From: Turnera subulata | Lineage: Eukaryota > Streptophyta > Magnoliopsida > Malpighiales > Passifloraceae | Assembly (NCBI GenBank): GCA_028386065.3 | Contig: JAKUCV010006663.1 | Span: forward strand, 3,143-67,142 | DNA: 64,000 bases | Reading direction: 5' to 3' | Shown: positions 44,371-55,423 of the stretch, in pieces | How the letters are laid out: each line of letters starts with the position of its first letter | How positions within the stretch are numbered: the first letter of the stretch is position 1 | Translations under genes and position numbers: made by a program | The notes under the pieces: model-generated | Seen by the model: only the letters and a program-made list of their open reading frames with translations | Told to the model about the DNA's origin: nothing | Database searches by the model: none

Positions 44371-46432
44371 ATGCACCATACATATCCCCACTTGGCAAAT
44401 TTTGATAGGGCCACGTGTTAATTTTTTCCACCTTAGAAAATCAAAAAAATATTCTTAATAAATATATATTCTTTTTAATTAGAACCTTGAACTTCTTAAC
44501 ATTACAAAATATATCCTAATTAATTCTTGGTAAACTGTTAACGAAGCACTCCTCATTAAAATGATAGAAGAAAAAAAAAATAAGACACATTGACTTTTCA
44601 CCTGCCCTTTTTCTTCCCCAATTCACAAATCCTTGCCAAAATCGTGTTCAGCAAGCATTTAGTCTCATCCTACAAGCTACAGGTTACGAACACTGTGTTT
44701 TTGTAATGAGAAACCATCAATTGTGGCAAAAACATATCATTAAGCCAATTTCATGAAACTGAAATGTATGGCAGGCAATGGGCATAATTTTGATTATGAC
44801 GTGAGTGTGATGGTATCGGTATTGGCACACCAAATTTAATCATAAATTACTACGCCAGATCTATTAACTTTGAAAAAATGAAAATTATGTAAACAAGCAA
44901 TTTTGTGAGCAGTCAATTCTACAAGGATTTATTGTTCCCAGAAGAAAATGCAATTTAGAACGATAGATTTTGGAATAATGATGAGCAATGCACCTGAGAT
45001 GCCAAACTTAAACAACAGATGGTGTCACAGAGAACTTCCGAATTAAGAATCTGATAGAAAAATAGCCACCCTAGTCTCCTGGATATATATTCAAGTCGTT
45101 TCTCATTTTTCCTATCATCATCCAATCACAGTTGGATTAGCTAACACTCTTCTATGTGCCAAAACTATAATAGAAGGCTGCGTGAACCGTGAAACTTCCC
45201 CGCCAGCCTACTCATATTGGTTGATGTTGTAAGAAGATCATCCAAAGTGGAGAGACAGAGGCATTAGCCTATAACCAGACTAATGAAAGGGGTCATAATA
45301 GTAAAGGTGATTTGAATGAATGGCTCAACTTGAGTCTTGGCAGGAAGAACAACTTCATTGACGTTGATGGTGGAGGTGGACCTCAATCTAGATCAGCTTT
45401 CTTCAAGGTTTATTCATGTAGTTTTTGTAAGAAAAAGTTCTATAGTTCATAGGCACAGGAGGCCACCAAAATGCCCACATGGAGAGAGGAGTTAGAAAGT
45501 ATAGGGGTGGCCATCAGATTGCAATGTTCGGCTTGCTTGCAAATAGGCCAATGGTCCACCCACTTGGTCTTCATCCCCATTCGCTTGCTCACCAAACAAA
45601 AATTTATTAGAGTCCTAATATTGGAAGATTCAAAAAAGTTAATAGGGGGATTGGGGAGCCTGAAGCACCAATAAGCACAAAGTGGCCAAGAAGTTTACAC
45701 ATGGTCTCCCAGCAGTTCAAGCAAGCATCAGAGGTATTTGACATTGACCTGACTCTACGGCTTTAGCACTCTGATTAATAACAATTTCAATATGCTACAT
45801 CGTGCCTGAATATTAAATAATCTTTTTGTTGGATCAGCAGCTATCTGCATCTAAAATTGTTTATTAGTAAAAAGAAAATGAATGACATAATCTTGTTTAG
45901 TTTGAGTTTGGAAGCAGTGTTCTGCAATTAAGTTTAAGACTACTGTCTTTAGGCAGCCAATGTTCAGCAAGCATTCGTTCTCAATCTCAATCTCCTCTCC
46001 TCTTCTCCTCTTCTCCTCTTCTCATTGTTACATACCTAAAATTAGGGATTTGTTAATTGGGGAGGAACAAGGGCGAGGTGAGAAGTCAATGTATCTTTTA
46101 TTTTTTTTTGCTTCAATTGTTTAACAGAGACTAATCAAGGATTTGAATTGGGGAAGAAAAGAAGCAAGTGAGAAGTCAATGTGTCTTTCATTTTTTTTTC
46201 TTCAATCGTATCTGATGAGAAGTACTCGTTAACCGTTTTTCAATAATGAATGAGGATATATTTAACAATCTTTAAAATATAAGGGACCTAATTAAAAAAA
46301 TCTATATTTATTGAAAATAAATTTTTTTTTCTGAATTTTTTTTAAAAAAACCCACGTGGCCCTTTCAGAATTCGCCATGTGGGTGTATGTATGGTGCATA
46401 CCCATCATGGGGCAGCACCGAAGAATTTACCC
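44371..46432. mobile_element. Mutator-like element carrying a captured gene fragment (Pack-MULE-like), 5' end lost
   Basis: The left arm (44371 to about 44640) and right arm (about 46030-46432) are inverted copies and are also homologous to both arms of the element at 46498-47659. Shared blocks are ATGCACCATACAT, GGCAAATTTTGATA, TAATAAATATATATTCTTTT and CCCCAATTCACAAATCC. The left arm begins in the middle of the family motif GGTATGCACCATAC, at the border of the Gypsy-type LTR, so that retroelement landed inside this TIR. The right end reads GGGGCAGCACCGAAGAATTTACCC. The central 1.4 kb holds no transposase but does hold a zinc-finger gene piece. A CT-rich microsatellite (CTCTTCTCCTCTTCTC) lies near 45990-46022. 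Confidence 0.7.
45250..45766 (+). pseudogene. Captured C2H2 zinc-finger (QALGGH, EAR-type) gene fragment
   Basis: The plus strand encodes EWLNLSLGRKNNF (about 45318; LNLSLG is an EAR-like LxLxL), then SAFFKVYSCSFCKKKFYSS (45393-45449). A TAG (45450-45452) replaces the Gln of the plant signature QALGGH. The signature continues in another frame as GGHQNAH after a one-base loss. Further on come PLGLHPHSLAHQ and a C-terminal DLTLRL followed by TAG (45746-45766), a second EAR motif. This is the layout of small single-finger repressors of the ZFP/KNUCKLES group, which recruit TOPLESS-type corepressors. The stop and at least two frame changes make it non-coding now. Confidence 0.7.
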
Positions 46433-46497
46433 ACTTTTTGTGTAGCAACTTTAGAATGCGACTTTTCTGAAACTCGTTTTCTGTTAATTTTTTTTTT

Positions 46498-47659
46498 GGT
46501 GAATGCTTCGGTGCTGCCCCTTGATAGGTATGCACCATACATACCCCCACATGGCAAATTTTGATAAGGCCATGTGGTATTTTTTTTTCTAGCTTAGAAA
46601 ATTTAAAAAATATTTTTAATAAATATATATTCTTTTTAATTAGATGAACTTGTTTACATTACAATATATATCCTAATTAATCCTTGGTAAACTATTAACG
46701 GAGCACTCCTCAGTAAAACGATTGAAAAAAAGAAAAAAGAAAATGATTTCTCACTTACCTCTTTCTTCCCCAATTCACAAATCCCTAATTATTCTATGTT
46801 GTTAAACGAGTGAAGAAAAAAAAAAAAAGAAAAACACATTGACTTCACACTTCGCCCATGTTCTTCCCCAATTAACGAATCCCTAATTTTAGGTTTTTCA
46901 ATCTCCTTTCCTCCACTCATCGTTATCACCCATGAGCATCCTGCAATTAACATATCTCTCTGGAGAACACTATAACAAATAACAATCCCCTAAGCTCCTT
47001 TTACTAGTCCTAGATTTGAAGAGTAATGGGTTCCAAAATTAGGCATAGTGGTAGTATATATCAATTAGCAGCCAAATGGGTTCGTTGCACCAGAATCCAA
47101 ATCACGTTTGGCATAGTAATATATATCCATGTTACCTCCCACGTGTGCTTGATACGGCCAAGCTAAACAGAGGAGAATACTTTAATTCTTTTTTAAGAAA
47201 GAACAAAAACTTGTGGCGAACACTTTAGGCCTATGTTGCTCTTGGGGACACGATAACAATGAGTATAAGAGAGGAAATTGAGAAATCTAAAATTAGGGAT
47301 TTGTTAATTAGGGGAGTACACAGACGAAGTGAGAAATCAATGTGTCTTTTTTTTTTTTTTTCTTCAATCGTTTGAAAAATTAAAGATTTGTGAATTGGAG
47401 AAGAAAAGAAGTCAATATGTCTTTTTTTTTTTCTTCAATCGTGAAAAGTGCTCCATTTAACAATTTACCAAGGATTAATTATGGTATTTTTTGTAATGTA
47501 AAAAAGTTCAAGGATCTAATTAAAAATATATATATTTATTAAGAATGTTTTTTCAATTTTCTAGGGTGGAAAAAAAAGTACCACGTCGCCGTATCAAAAT
47601 TTGCCACGTGGGGATATATATGGTGCATACCCATAAGGGGCAACACCCAATCGTTCACC
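46498..47659. mobile_element. Second Mutator-like element of the same family, no cargo
   Basis: About 1.16 kb with long inverted arms (46498-46900 and 47280-47659). The outer ends read GGTGAATGCTTCGGTGCTGCCCC-like on the left and its imperfect complement on the right. Both ends abut T runs (46488-46497 and 47660-47670), so a 9-bp duplication cannot be distinguished. The centre has no coding sequence. Its right end is about 320 bp upstream of the start codon of the intact F-box gene, in its likely promoter region. Confidence 0.65.
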
Positions 47660-47902
47660 TTTTTTTTTTTATCAACTTTCATCTTTGAACATGCTCTAAA
47701 TAACTTTTTTTTTAAGACTATGCAAACGATACCCTAAAAACTCATTGAGATAAGAGAATGCAACAGGACAACTAAGAGCACCGACATAAAATTCCATAAA
47801 ACTCATCAAGAGGAAGTGTTGAGTCGGTACCGCCTGAGGAATCCAAAACCCAAAGGGAAAAAGAATTGTAAATACCAATGACTCGTCACGCAAAACAATC
47901 AC

Positions 47903-47919
47903 CTATATATATATATATG
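47903..47919 (+). promoter_or_regulatory. TATA-rich core promoter of the F-box gene
   Basis: CCTATATATATATATATGG about 65 bases before the ATG at 47978; plausible TATA box. Confidence 0.45.
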
Positions 47920-47977
47920 GCTCTCTCTTTGCAAAAACAAACATAAGATCTCTCTTTGGAAGAGCAGGGCATATCCA

Positions 47978-49312
47978 ATGGCTGCAACCGGAAATCTGTC
48001 GTCGTCGTCGTTGGGTTCATCAAAGAAACGAAAGAGAGACGAGAGGAGGGTGCTTGTTGATGAAGCAAAGATCAGTACTACTACCTCCACCAATAATTGT
48101 CATCTACCTCCAGAAATTGTGGAGGAGATACTGTCTCTGTTACCCAGCAAATCCATTCGTCGATTCAGATCACTCTCCAAGTCATGGTCCTCTTTGCTAG
48201 TCAGTTTAGACTTCCGCCAGCTCAGACGACGCAATTCTACACCGCCGCCGGCGAGGATCCTAAAGTTGCGATGCAGATACTACGGTAGCGAATGTGATCC
48301 TTCAAATTCCCCTTGTCATGGTTTTGCATTATCACCATATTATCCTTCTAAGGCTCTTCGGCATACTGCAAATACCAAGGAAAGCTATCCGTATCAAAAG
48401 TTTTGGGTTAAGAGGTTTGTGGGATCATGCAATGGACTAGTTTGTCTGGAGCAGACTCACACTAAGCCGGAAGTTAAAAAAAATCACCCTAAGCTGGAGA
48501 TAGTTGTCTGGAATCCTTTCATGGGTTATTACAGGAAACTGTCAGATAGTATGATCACCTGGTTTGATCGGAGCTATGCTTATGGTTTCGGGTATGATTC
48601 GGCTTCGGATGATTACAAGGTCTTTGTGGCTACACGACGTCGTAGTATTAATGGAGTTAGAGCTGATATTTTCTCTCTGAAAGCAGGTTCCTGGAAAGAG
48701 GTGAAAAATCCTCCAAGAGAGTTGCGACATCTAACTAGAAGAGACAGCAGGGGTCTCTTCTTGAATGGAGCACTTCATTGGGAATCCAAGAATAAGAAAG
48801 ATGGTTCAAGAAAAATCATCGCTTTTGATTTGGCCGAGGAGAAGTTTTATGATGTCCCCCTGCCGCCTTCACCACTTAATTATAATTACTATGGAATGGG
48901 AGTTGTTGGGGAATATCTCTTCGTCAGCTTTCTTACAACAACTCAGTTGAGTCTGGATCCAGATCATATTGTTTGGGTAATGAAGGAATACCGCAATGAG
49001 GCGTCGTGGGTTCACTTGATTTCATATAGTCCTGAACAACTAACTGAAGCAATCTATGTGCCCGACTCCGAACCAATTATATCTGTCAAAGATGGTAGAA
49101 ACATATGGCTTCAATATTTCATGGGATTTGTTGATGTACTAGAGTGGACTGATAATAATCCTGATGGAGTAAGTTATGAAGCTGAAGATCAATATTCCAA
49201 GAGGAAAGTGATCAACTTCTACAGAAACAAAAACTTGATGGCCATACCGTACACAGAAGCTCTAACCTCCCCCTATGCTTCTACAGGCATCCATCCATCA
49301 AGGAATTTTTGA
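47978..49312 (+). CDS. F-box protein with F-box-associated domain
   Basis: 444 residues, single exon. A Ser/Lys-rich start with a basic KKRKRDERR is followed by the F-box: LPPEIVEEILSLLPSKSIRR, then FRSLSKSWSSLLVSLDF (residues about 43-80), the Skp1-binding part of SCF ubiquitin ligases. The rest is the F-box-associated beta-propeller: FVGSCNGLVCLEQ, IVVWNPFMGYYRKL, YGFGYDSASDDYKV, ADIFSLKAGSWKEV, LFLNGALHWES, IIAFDLAEEKFYDVPLP and IVWVMKEYRNEASWVHLISY. This is the group of the S-locus-like and CPR30-like F-box proteins. The frame is complete. Two broken copies flank it within 20 kb, marking it as a member of a local duplicated family. Its substrate is unknown. Confidence 0.92.
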   Translation: MAATGNLSSSSLGSSKKRKRDERRVLVDEAKISTTTSTNNCHLPPEIVEEILSLLPSKSIRRFRSLSKSWSSLLVSLDFRQLRRRNSTPPPARILKLRCRYYGSECDPSNSPCHGFALSPYYPSKALRHTANTKESYPYQKFWVKRFVGSCNGLVCLEQTHTKPEVKKNHPKLEIVVWNPFMGYYRKLSDSMITWFDRSYAYGFGYDSASDDYKVFVATRRRSINGVRADIFSLKAGSWKEVKNPPRELRHLTRRDSRGLFLNGALHWESKNKKDGSRKIIAFDLAEEKFYDVPLPPSPLNYNYYGMGVVGEYLFVSFLTTTQLSLDPDHIVWVMKEYRNEASWVHLISYSPEQLTEAIYVPDSEPIISVKDGRNIWLQYFMGFVDVLEWTDNNPDGVSYEAEDQYSKRKVINFYRNKNLMAIPYTEALTSPYASTGIHPSRNF

Positions 49313-49754
49313 ACAAAAGAGATCATGTGCTCATGTGTTTCATTAATTTCTTTTGTCTGGTGACAGACCATAAATTTTGTTTCACTACAATGTCTCTGAT
49401 TTGAGGCGTTTGTGTAATTGACTAATTGTGTATTCCAACACAACTAGTTTATTAGGAGCAGCCTGCATAATTGTGGAGGTTTCTTGTTCCTCGTATTATG
49501 AACTTATTATCCATCAGTCAACTATTCGTGTTCCCTTATGCAGACTTTTGTTGGCGTTTTCCTGTGTTTTTCTAGAGTATGGTAGACTGTAACTTTTTGT
49601 TATTATTTTTTTTTAAAAAATAAAAGTTAATTAGATACACAATAACCTACCAAATCATACACACTAAATTTACTGATTTTTTCCCTAATTGAAAAATGCT
49701 AATTATTTTTAATAACTTTCTTTCAACAATTTCAATGTTTTTTTTTTAATAAAA
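49313..49754. other. 3' flank of the F-box gene
   Basis: No coding sequence; AT-rich with T and A runs, expected to contain the 3' untranslated region. Confidence 0.4.
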
Positions 49755-50100
49755 CCAAGAGATGATTATATGGTTTGCAAGCTTTATCATTACCTAAGGA
49801 ACAAATTGATCTTTGAATCTAAAGATGTTGATTGGGACTAGACTTTCGAAGTTATCTTGGTACGGTCTCTGGAATGGATCAAGGCTGTTCAACCTGATTT
49901 CCCTTGTGATATATCTTCGTTAATTATATGCTCTGATAGTCTTAGGTGTAAACATTAAATTTGTATGAGTTGTGATAATGGCCTTTGACAAGGCCTATGT
50001 GCGAGTGATTAGTCTTTATGTCCTCACTTTGATGACTTTTTCCTTGTACCTCTAATCCTTTATCATATCAATCCAATAATCGTTTATATCAAAAAAAAAA
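49755..50100 (+). mobile_element. LINE 3' end, strongly 5'-truncated
   Basis: The plus strand reads RNKLIFESKDVDWD, then ILVRSLEWIKAVQPDFPCDI, like the C-terminal tail of plant L1 ORF2. It is followed by about 150 bp noncoding ending TATATC plus a run of ten A at 50091-50100. Truncation with a 3' A tail is typical of target-primed insertion. I could not define the duplication. Confidence 0.55.
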
Positions 50101-50329
50101 TACACGAATAGCATACTAGTGGATTATAATAAGAGGAACAAGTAGGAAAAAAAAAAAAAAACAAGGATCTTCCTCAAATATGCAACGGATGTTTTTGGGT
50201 TAAACTTTTTTTTTTCATCTTTTTAGACATTATTATTCAAAACATTGTTATCAAATCCGGCTCGGTCCGACCGGTTGAACCTGAATAACTGCGATCCGGA
50301 AACAGATATGGGTTTTCCCTCCGGGTGGT

Positions 50330-50809
50330 ATCCTCCAAAAACTTCTCGTTGGCCAAATCGAAAGCTATGATTTTTTTTTAATAATCTTTCTCATTCCTGG
50401 ATTCCCAATATTGCTCCATTCAAGAAGAGACCCATGCTCCCTCAAATAAGAAGATGTTGCAACTCTCTCACATTGTTTTCAGGGTGAAAATATCAACTCT
50501 AACTCCATCACCATTATTTGGACGTGTAACTATAATGACTTTGTAGTCATGGGAAGCCGAATCATACCCAAAATCGTCAGTATATCTCCAATCAAACCAG
50601 GACATACGATTTGAAAATTTATACTATATAGACCGGTGGAAGGATTCCAGACTGTTAGCACTGGGGAGTCGCTTGAGAGCCAAGGAGGTAATATGTGAGG
50701 CCCAAGTGACCTCCATATTGTTAACTACGGGCTTAGAGAGATTATGTTCTGAAAAAACTAATCCAATGCATGATCCCACAAACGGATCACCATGGCTCAT
50801 GCTCCTAAG
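50330..50809 (-). pseudogene. Second F-box pseudogene, downstream part
   Basis: The minus strand contains DPFVGSCIGLVFSEHNL, LTVWNPSTGLYSI and, in shifted frames, fragments matching the YDS.KV and NGALHWES regions of the intact F-box gene. Several frameshifts and a T run break it. The 5' side ends in CTCCTAAG (50802-50809), the target duplication of the hAT element, and the gene resumes at 52885. The flank at 50105-50190 (GGATTATAATAAGAGGAACA) recurs near 63185. The short stretch 50101-50330 holds only this flank. Confidence 0.75.
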
Positions 50810-50849
50810 CAGGGGCGGATACAGAAATATTTTTTAGGGAGGGGGGACA

Positions 50850-51740
50850 GATTTTGTACTATGTAAATTAATAAGGGCTAAATTCAAATTATTTGAAAAG
50901 AAAAGTGTGAAAAAGGTCAAAATACAAGGACATAATTAAAATTATTTGAGAAAAAGTATGAAAATAAAGTCAATATGTAAATTAGCAAGGGCTGAATTAA
51001 AATTATTTGAAGAAAAATGTGAAAATAAAGTAAAAATACAAGGACATTATTGAAATTGCTTAAGGATAAATGTAAAAATAAACTCAGAATTTTTATACTA
51101 TGTAAATTATTAAGGGCTAAATTGAAATTTTTTGGAAAAAAAGTGTGAAAAAGGTCAAAATACAAGGACATAATTAAAATTATTTGGAAAAAAGTATGAA
51201 AATAAAGTAAATATGTAAATTAGCAAGGGCTGAATTAAAATTATTTGAAGAAAAATTGAAATGGGGGGGGTGAAGATTTGGGCTAAATTGAAATTATTTT
51301 GAAAAAAGTAAATGTAAATTAATAAGGGCTAAATTGAAATTATTTGGAAAAAAAGTGTGAAAAAGGTCAAAATACAAAGACATAATTAAAATTATTTGAG
51401 AAAAAGTATGAAAATAAAGTCAATATGTATATTAGCAAGGGCATAAAAATAAACTCAGGATACAGAAATATTTTTTTGGGGGGGCAGATTTTATACTATG
51501 TAAATTAATAAGGACTAAATTGAAATTATATGGAAAAAAGTGTGAAAAAAGTCAAAATACAAGGACATAATTAAAATTATTTGAGAAAAAATATGAAAAT
51601 AAAGTCAATATGTAAATTAGCAAGGGCTGAATTAAAATTATTTGAAGAAAAATGTGAAAATAAAGTAAAAATACAAGGACATTATTGAAATTCCTTAAGG
51701 ATAAATGTAAAAAAAAACTCAAAATGCAAAGAATTTGCGT
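50850..51740. repeat. Long AT-rich tandem repeats inside the outer hAT element
   Basis: Blocks containing ACTATGTAAATTAATAAGGG, AAGGTCAAAATACAAGGACA and TAATTAAAATTATTTGAG recur three to four times (about 50855, 51100, 51310, 51490) with small changes. Protein frames on the minus strand here are artefacts of the repeat. Confidence 0.85.
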
Positions 51741-51827
51741 TTCGAACCCTGTCAACTATGGGCACCAAGCGGAACATTGACCACCAAACCAAATACTTTT
51801 TTTCTGAATTTGTACTAAACTATATAT

Positions 51828-52832
51828 TAGGGGTGAGCAAATCGTAGGTTCGGCATATGCCGTGCCAAATGAGTGATCGGTACGACTTTCCCGAAGGCCC
51901 TTTTTTCCGACCATTGCCGTGCTGAAATAGCCCCTATGCCGATCGGCACCATGCCGATTGATACCGACGTCGGTTCGGTCGGTATTGAGGTCAACCGAAA
52001 CCAACAAGAACACAAACACCAGCAAACTTCATGTTTCCAAGAAACAAAAAATTTCAAGAACGCAACGATTCCAGTTTTCCCCCATTACCAAAACATAACA
52101 ATACAACCAAAAAATACCTTTAAAATTGTAAAAATAGAATTCATACAATTGTTGAGATTCTACCCTAGCCTCATCAACAAGCGCTTGATCCCTACTCTTT
52201 CACCACATCCAACAACGGCAACGAGGCCAAGTCCTCCACCGAGACTTCGATCTTCGCGGACAACAACAGTGCATCCACCGCCATCAGCAGCTGCCCTTTG
52301 GGTTCGGCCTAATTGAGAGGGAGAACAAAGGAGGGGTCAGGGGTGGGCAATAGTGACGGCGCCATCGTGAGATTCGACAACGATGGCATGCAGGGCGGAT
52401 TGGGGCGACAAGAATTGAAAAGGAATGGAAGAGAGGGTGGCTGCGCCACTGCGTTCTGCTTTGTCGAGAAAGAAAAACAAAAAATGAATGGAAGAGAGTG
52501 AATTTTAGGGTTAGTTTTATTTAGATGTAATTTTTAAGGTTAGCTGATTTTTAATTTTAATGAGTTAAAGTTTTGGTTGATTTTTAATTTGGGCTTCTGA
52601 TGGTTGGGCTTGGCTGGTTTGGGTATTTAATTTGGGGTATTTGTCTTGGGCTGGGTCGGTATCGGCCTGTACCGATAACCGAAGGTACGAAAGGCATCAT
52701 ACCGATCCTTCTTACCCTTTTACACGATTCGGCACGAATTGTTGGGGTAGCTCGGAAAACTCTTGTATTTCGAGCCGATACCGCCGGTATTGGGTCGGTA
52801 TCGGTTCGGTACGGTTAATTTGTTCACCCCTA
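51828..52832. mobile_element. Inner hAT-type element nested in the outer one
   Basis: 1,005 bp with ends TAGGGGTGAGCAAAT and ATTTGTTCACCCCTA. A perfect 8-bp duplication CTATATAT lies at 51820-51827 and 52833-52840. Inside the TIRs the arms continue with GTCGGTAT/ATACCGA-type inverted motifs. A 147-codon frame (51873-52316) begins inside the left arm and I do not consider it a gene. No transposase. Confidence 0.88.
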
Positions 52833-52884
52833 CTATATATACATAATGCAAGCCTGGGTCCTGGACCCCCCGGATCCGCCTCTG

Positions 52885-52960
52885 CTCCTAAGCCAAAACT
52901 TTTGAAACGGATAACTTTCCTTGGTATTTGCATTTACAAGAGCGTCAGGATAATTTGATG
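52885..52960 (-). pseudogene. Second F-box pseudogene, upstream part
   Basis: The minus strand reads ANTKESYPFQKFWLRS into the CTCCTAAG duplication, matching residues about 133-147 of the intact F-box protein. The F-box itself is not found upstream. The stretch 52961-53307 shows no gene. Confidence 0.8.
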
Positions 52961-53307
52961 ATAATGCAAAACAATGATCAGACACTCTATCGGAGTGATT
53001 GCATAGAAACTCTAGGACATGGAGGATCGTCTCGACTGGCGGTGTAGATTTGCTTATGAACTAGTGGAAATCTACACTGACTAGCTAAGAGGACCATGAC
53101 TTGGAGACTAACCTGAATCGATGTGTGGATTTGTTGGGTAACAAAGTTATTATCTCCTTAACAATTTCCGTAGGTAAATGATTATTGGTGGTGGACGTCT
53201 TTGCTTGATCAATGACCCTGAAGACGACAACATTTCTTCAAACAATATCAAACGTTACTATGCCTTAAGAAACACAGACGAATGTATATATATACACAAA
53301 CACTAAC

Positions 53308-53620
53308 TATTAGTTTTTAAAAGAACAAAGTTCACACAACTCACACAAGTTGAAAACAGAGGCCAAAAGATAACGTAAATTGAACTTGTATTTTCCAAAA
53401 GCTTGCATTACATTACGTTACACAAGTATTTATATAGACTTGTGTGGTCCACAAAATACATACGTAATTGTCTTATACACCACAAAATACAAAAGCTTCT
53501 ACATACTTCTGGTAAATATCTCTCCTACACAAAAGATTTTTACTTTGAGTTAGTAAAATTTCTAGATAATTCTAGATAGAGTATTTGTTACTGTTAGCAT
53601 AAAGGATCACAGATTCTAAC
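53308..53620 (-). repeat. Copia-3 3' LTR
   Basis: 313 bp, intact in outline. Matches both parts of the split 5' LTR. Confidence 0.88.
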
Positions 53621-55402
53621 CCTCCTCCTTGATCTTTTTGCTAACAACTCCCAGCTTGGCTCTCAAATCTTCAAATCTTGCTCTAGGTAATGCTTTAGTC
53701 AAAATATCAGTTGTTTGATCTTGAGAGCTACAATAGACCAGCTGCACTTCTTCATCTTTCTCTGCTTCTCTCATGAAATGATACTTCACCTTGATATGAT
53801 TGGTCTTGCCATGATCAACAGGATTTTCAACCATTGCAATTGCGGACTGATTATCACAGAAGATGCTAGTGGCTTCCTGCTGTTCTTGACCAAGATCTTT
53901 CAAAAATTTTCTCAACCAAATAACATGATTAGTTGATGCTGCTGCTGCTGCCAAGTACTCTGCTTCAGCAGTAAATTGAGCAATTGTGGTTTGCTTCTTA
54001 GAAATCTAAGAGAAAACTCCTGAACCAAGGCTGAAAGCACAACCTGTAGCGCTTTTCATGTCATCCAAATTACCGGCCCAATCACTATCACTGAATGCTA
54101 CTAACTTAGCATCACCAGAAACCTGAAAATGATACCAAAGTCCAGAGTTCCTTTCAAATACCTTAAGATCCTCTTTGCTGCCCCTTGGTGACTTTGTCTA
54201 GGAATTTGCATGAACCTTGACAAAAGACTTGTAGCATACATAAGGTCTGGCCTTGTTGCCGTAAGATACAACAAACAACCAACAAGGCTTCTATATTCAG
54301 ATGCCTCCACTTCATCTCCTCCATCATTTTTGGACAACTTTACACTAACATCTAATGGAGAAGCAACAGATTTACAATTCTCCATTTTGAATTTCCTCAA
54401 AATCTCCTTAGCATAATTTTCTTGTGAGATAAAGATTCCACCACTGAATTGATGGATCTCCATGCCCAGAAAATAACTCATCTCACCCAAATCAGTCATT
54501 TCAAACATTCTCTTCATTTCTTCTTTGAAGTTAGTGACCAAGCTATGATTATTTCCAGTAATTAGCAAATCATCAACATATAGTGAGATCACATCAATAC
54601 CAGCAGGAATTCTTTTCATATATAAGGTAGCTTCATTTTCACTCCTCTCAAAATCATGATTGACAAGAAGAGTGTCAATCCTGCTGTACCAAGCTCTTGG
54701 AGCTTGTTTTAGGCCATAAAGTGCCTTTTTCAGCTTGTAAACACACTGCTCTTTTCCATGAACAACAAAACCAGGTGGTTGTTCAATGAAAATTTCCTCA
54801 TTTAAGTATCCATTTAAAAAAGCAGACTTAACATTAAGGTGAAACACCTTCCAACCATGCTGGGCAGCAAGAGCAAGAATTAATCTAATTGTATCCAACC
54901 TTGCCACCGGAGCAAAAGTATCCAAAAAGTCTACTCCATACTCTTGACAATACCCTTTAACCACCAATCTAGCTTTATACTTTGAGACTGAACCATCAGG
55001 ATTTAATTTCAATCTAAAAACCCATCTTACACCAATCACTTTTCTATCATGAGGCCTCTCAACTAATTCCCAAGTTTGATTCTTCTCAATCATCCTAATT
55101 TCCTCCTCCATGGCTACCTTCCAATCTTCTAACTTTGAAGCTTCCTCAAATGAACTTGGTTCACTACTTACAAAGCTACAACTCTCATAAACGTCACTAA
55201 GCATTCTAAACTTTTTAGGGCTTGTATCAGATTCATAATCATCTTTCTTTACTTCACAAGAATCCAAAGAGTTTGGCACTGTTTGCTTCACAATGTATTT
55301 CTTATCCCAATCCCAAAAAGCACTTTCACCAACTTTGATGTCTCTAGTAACTTCTACAATTCCAGTTTTCAGATTATACACCCTATACCCCTTAGAATGC
55401 AA
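53616..55402 (-). pseudogene. Copia-3 reverse transcriptase and RNase H
   Basis: The frame 55402-54101 covers a linker and reverse transcriptase: WELVERPHDRKVIGVRWVFR, KARLVVKGYCQEYGVDFLDT, VKSAFLNGYLNEEIFIEQPP, and the catalytic SLYVDDLLITGN. It breaks inside RNase H after LKGTLDFGI (about 54120). RNase H and the C-terminus reappear in the frame 53954-53616 (IFCDNQSAIAMVENPVDHGK, TDILTKALPRARFEDLR). A stop and a frameshift in between disable it. Confidence 0.88.
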
Positions 55403-55423
55403 GCTGTAGCCTAAAAATACTCC

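Larger units (their letters stand above)
50810..52884. mobile_element. Outer hAT-type element, non-autonomous
   Basis: 2,075 bp. The ends CAGGGGCGGATACAG and CGGATCCGCCTCTG are inverted repeats (CAGRGGCGGAT). CTCCTAAG is duplicated at 50802-50809 and 52885-52892, the 8-bp size of hAT transposons. There is no transposase. The left half is made of AT-rich tandem repeats, and the right half is occupied by a second hAT element. Confidence 0.88.

Noticed and set aside
50850..51740. Regularly repeated AT-rich blocks resembling a CRISPR-like or satellite array
   Set aside because: Units are irregular, lie within one hAT element in a plant genome, and show no repeat-spacer structure.
51873..52316. 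147-codon ORF in the inner hAT element
   Set aside because: Starts within the inverted arm and lacks any transposase or BED-finger motif.
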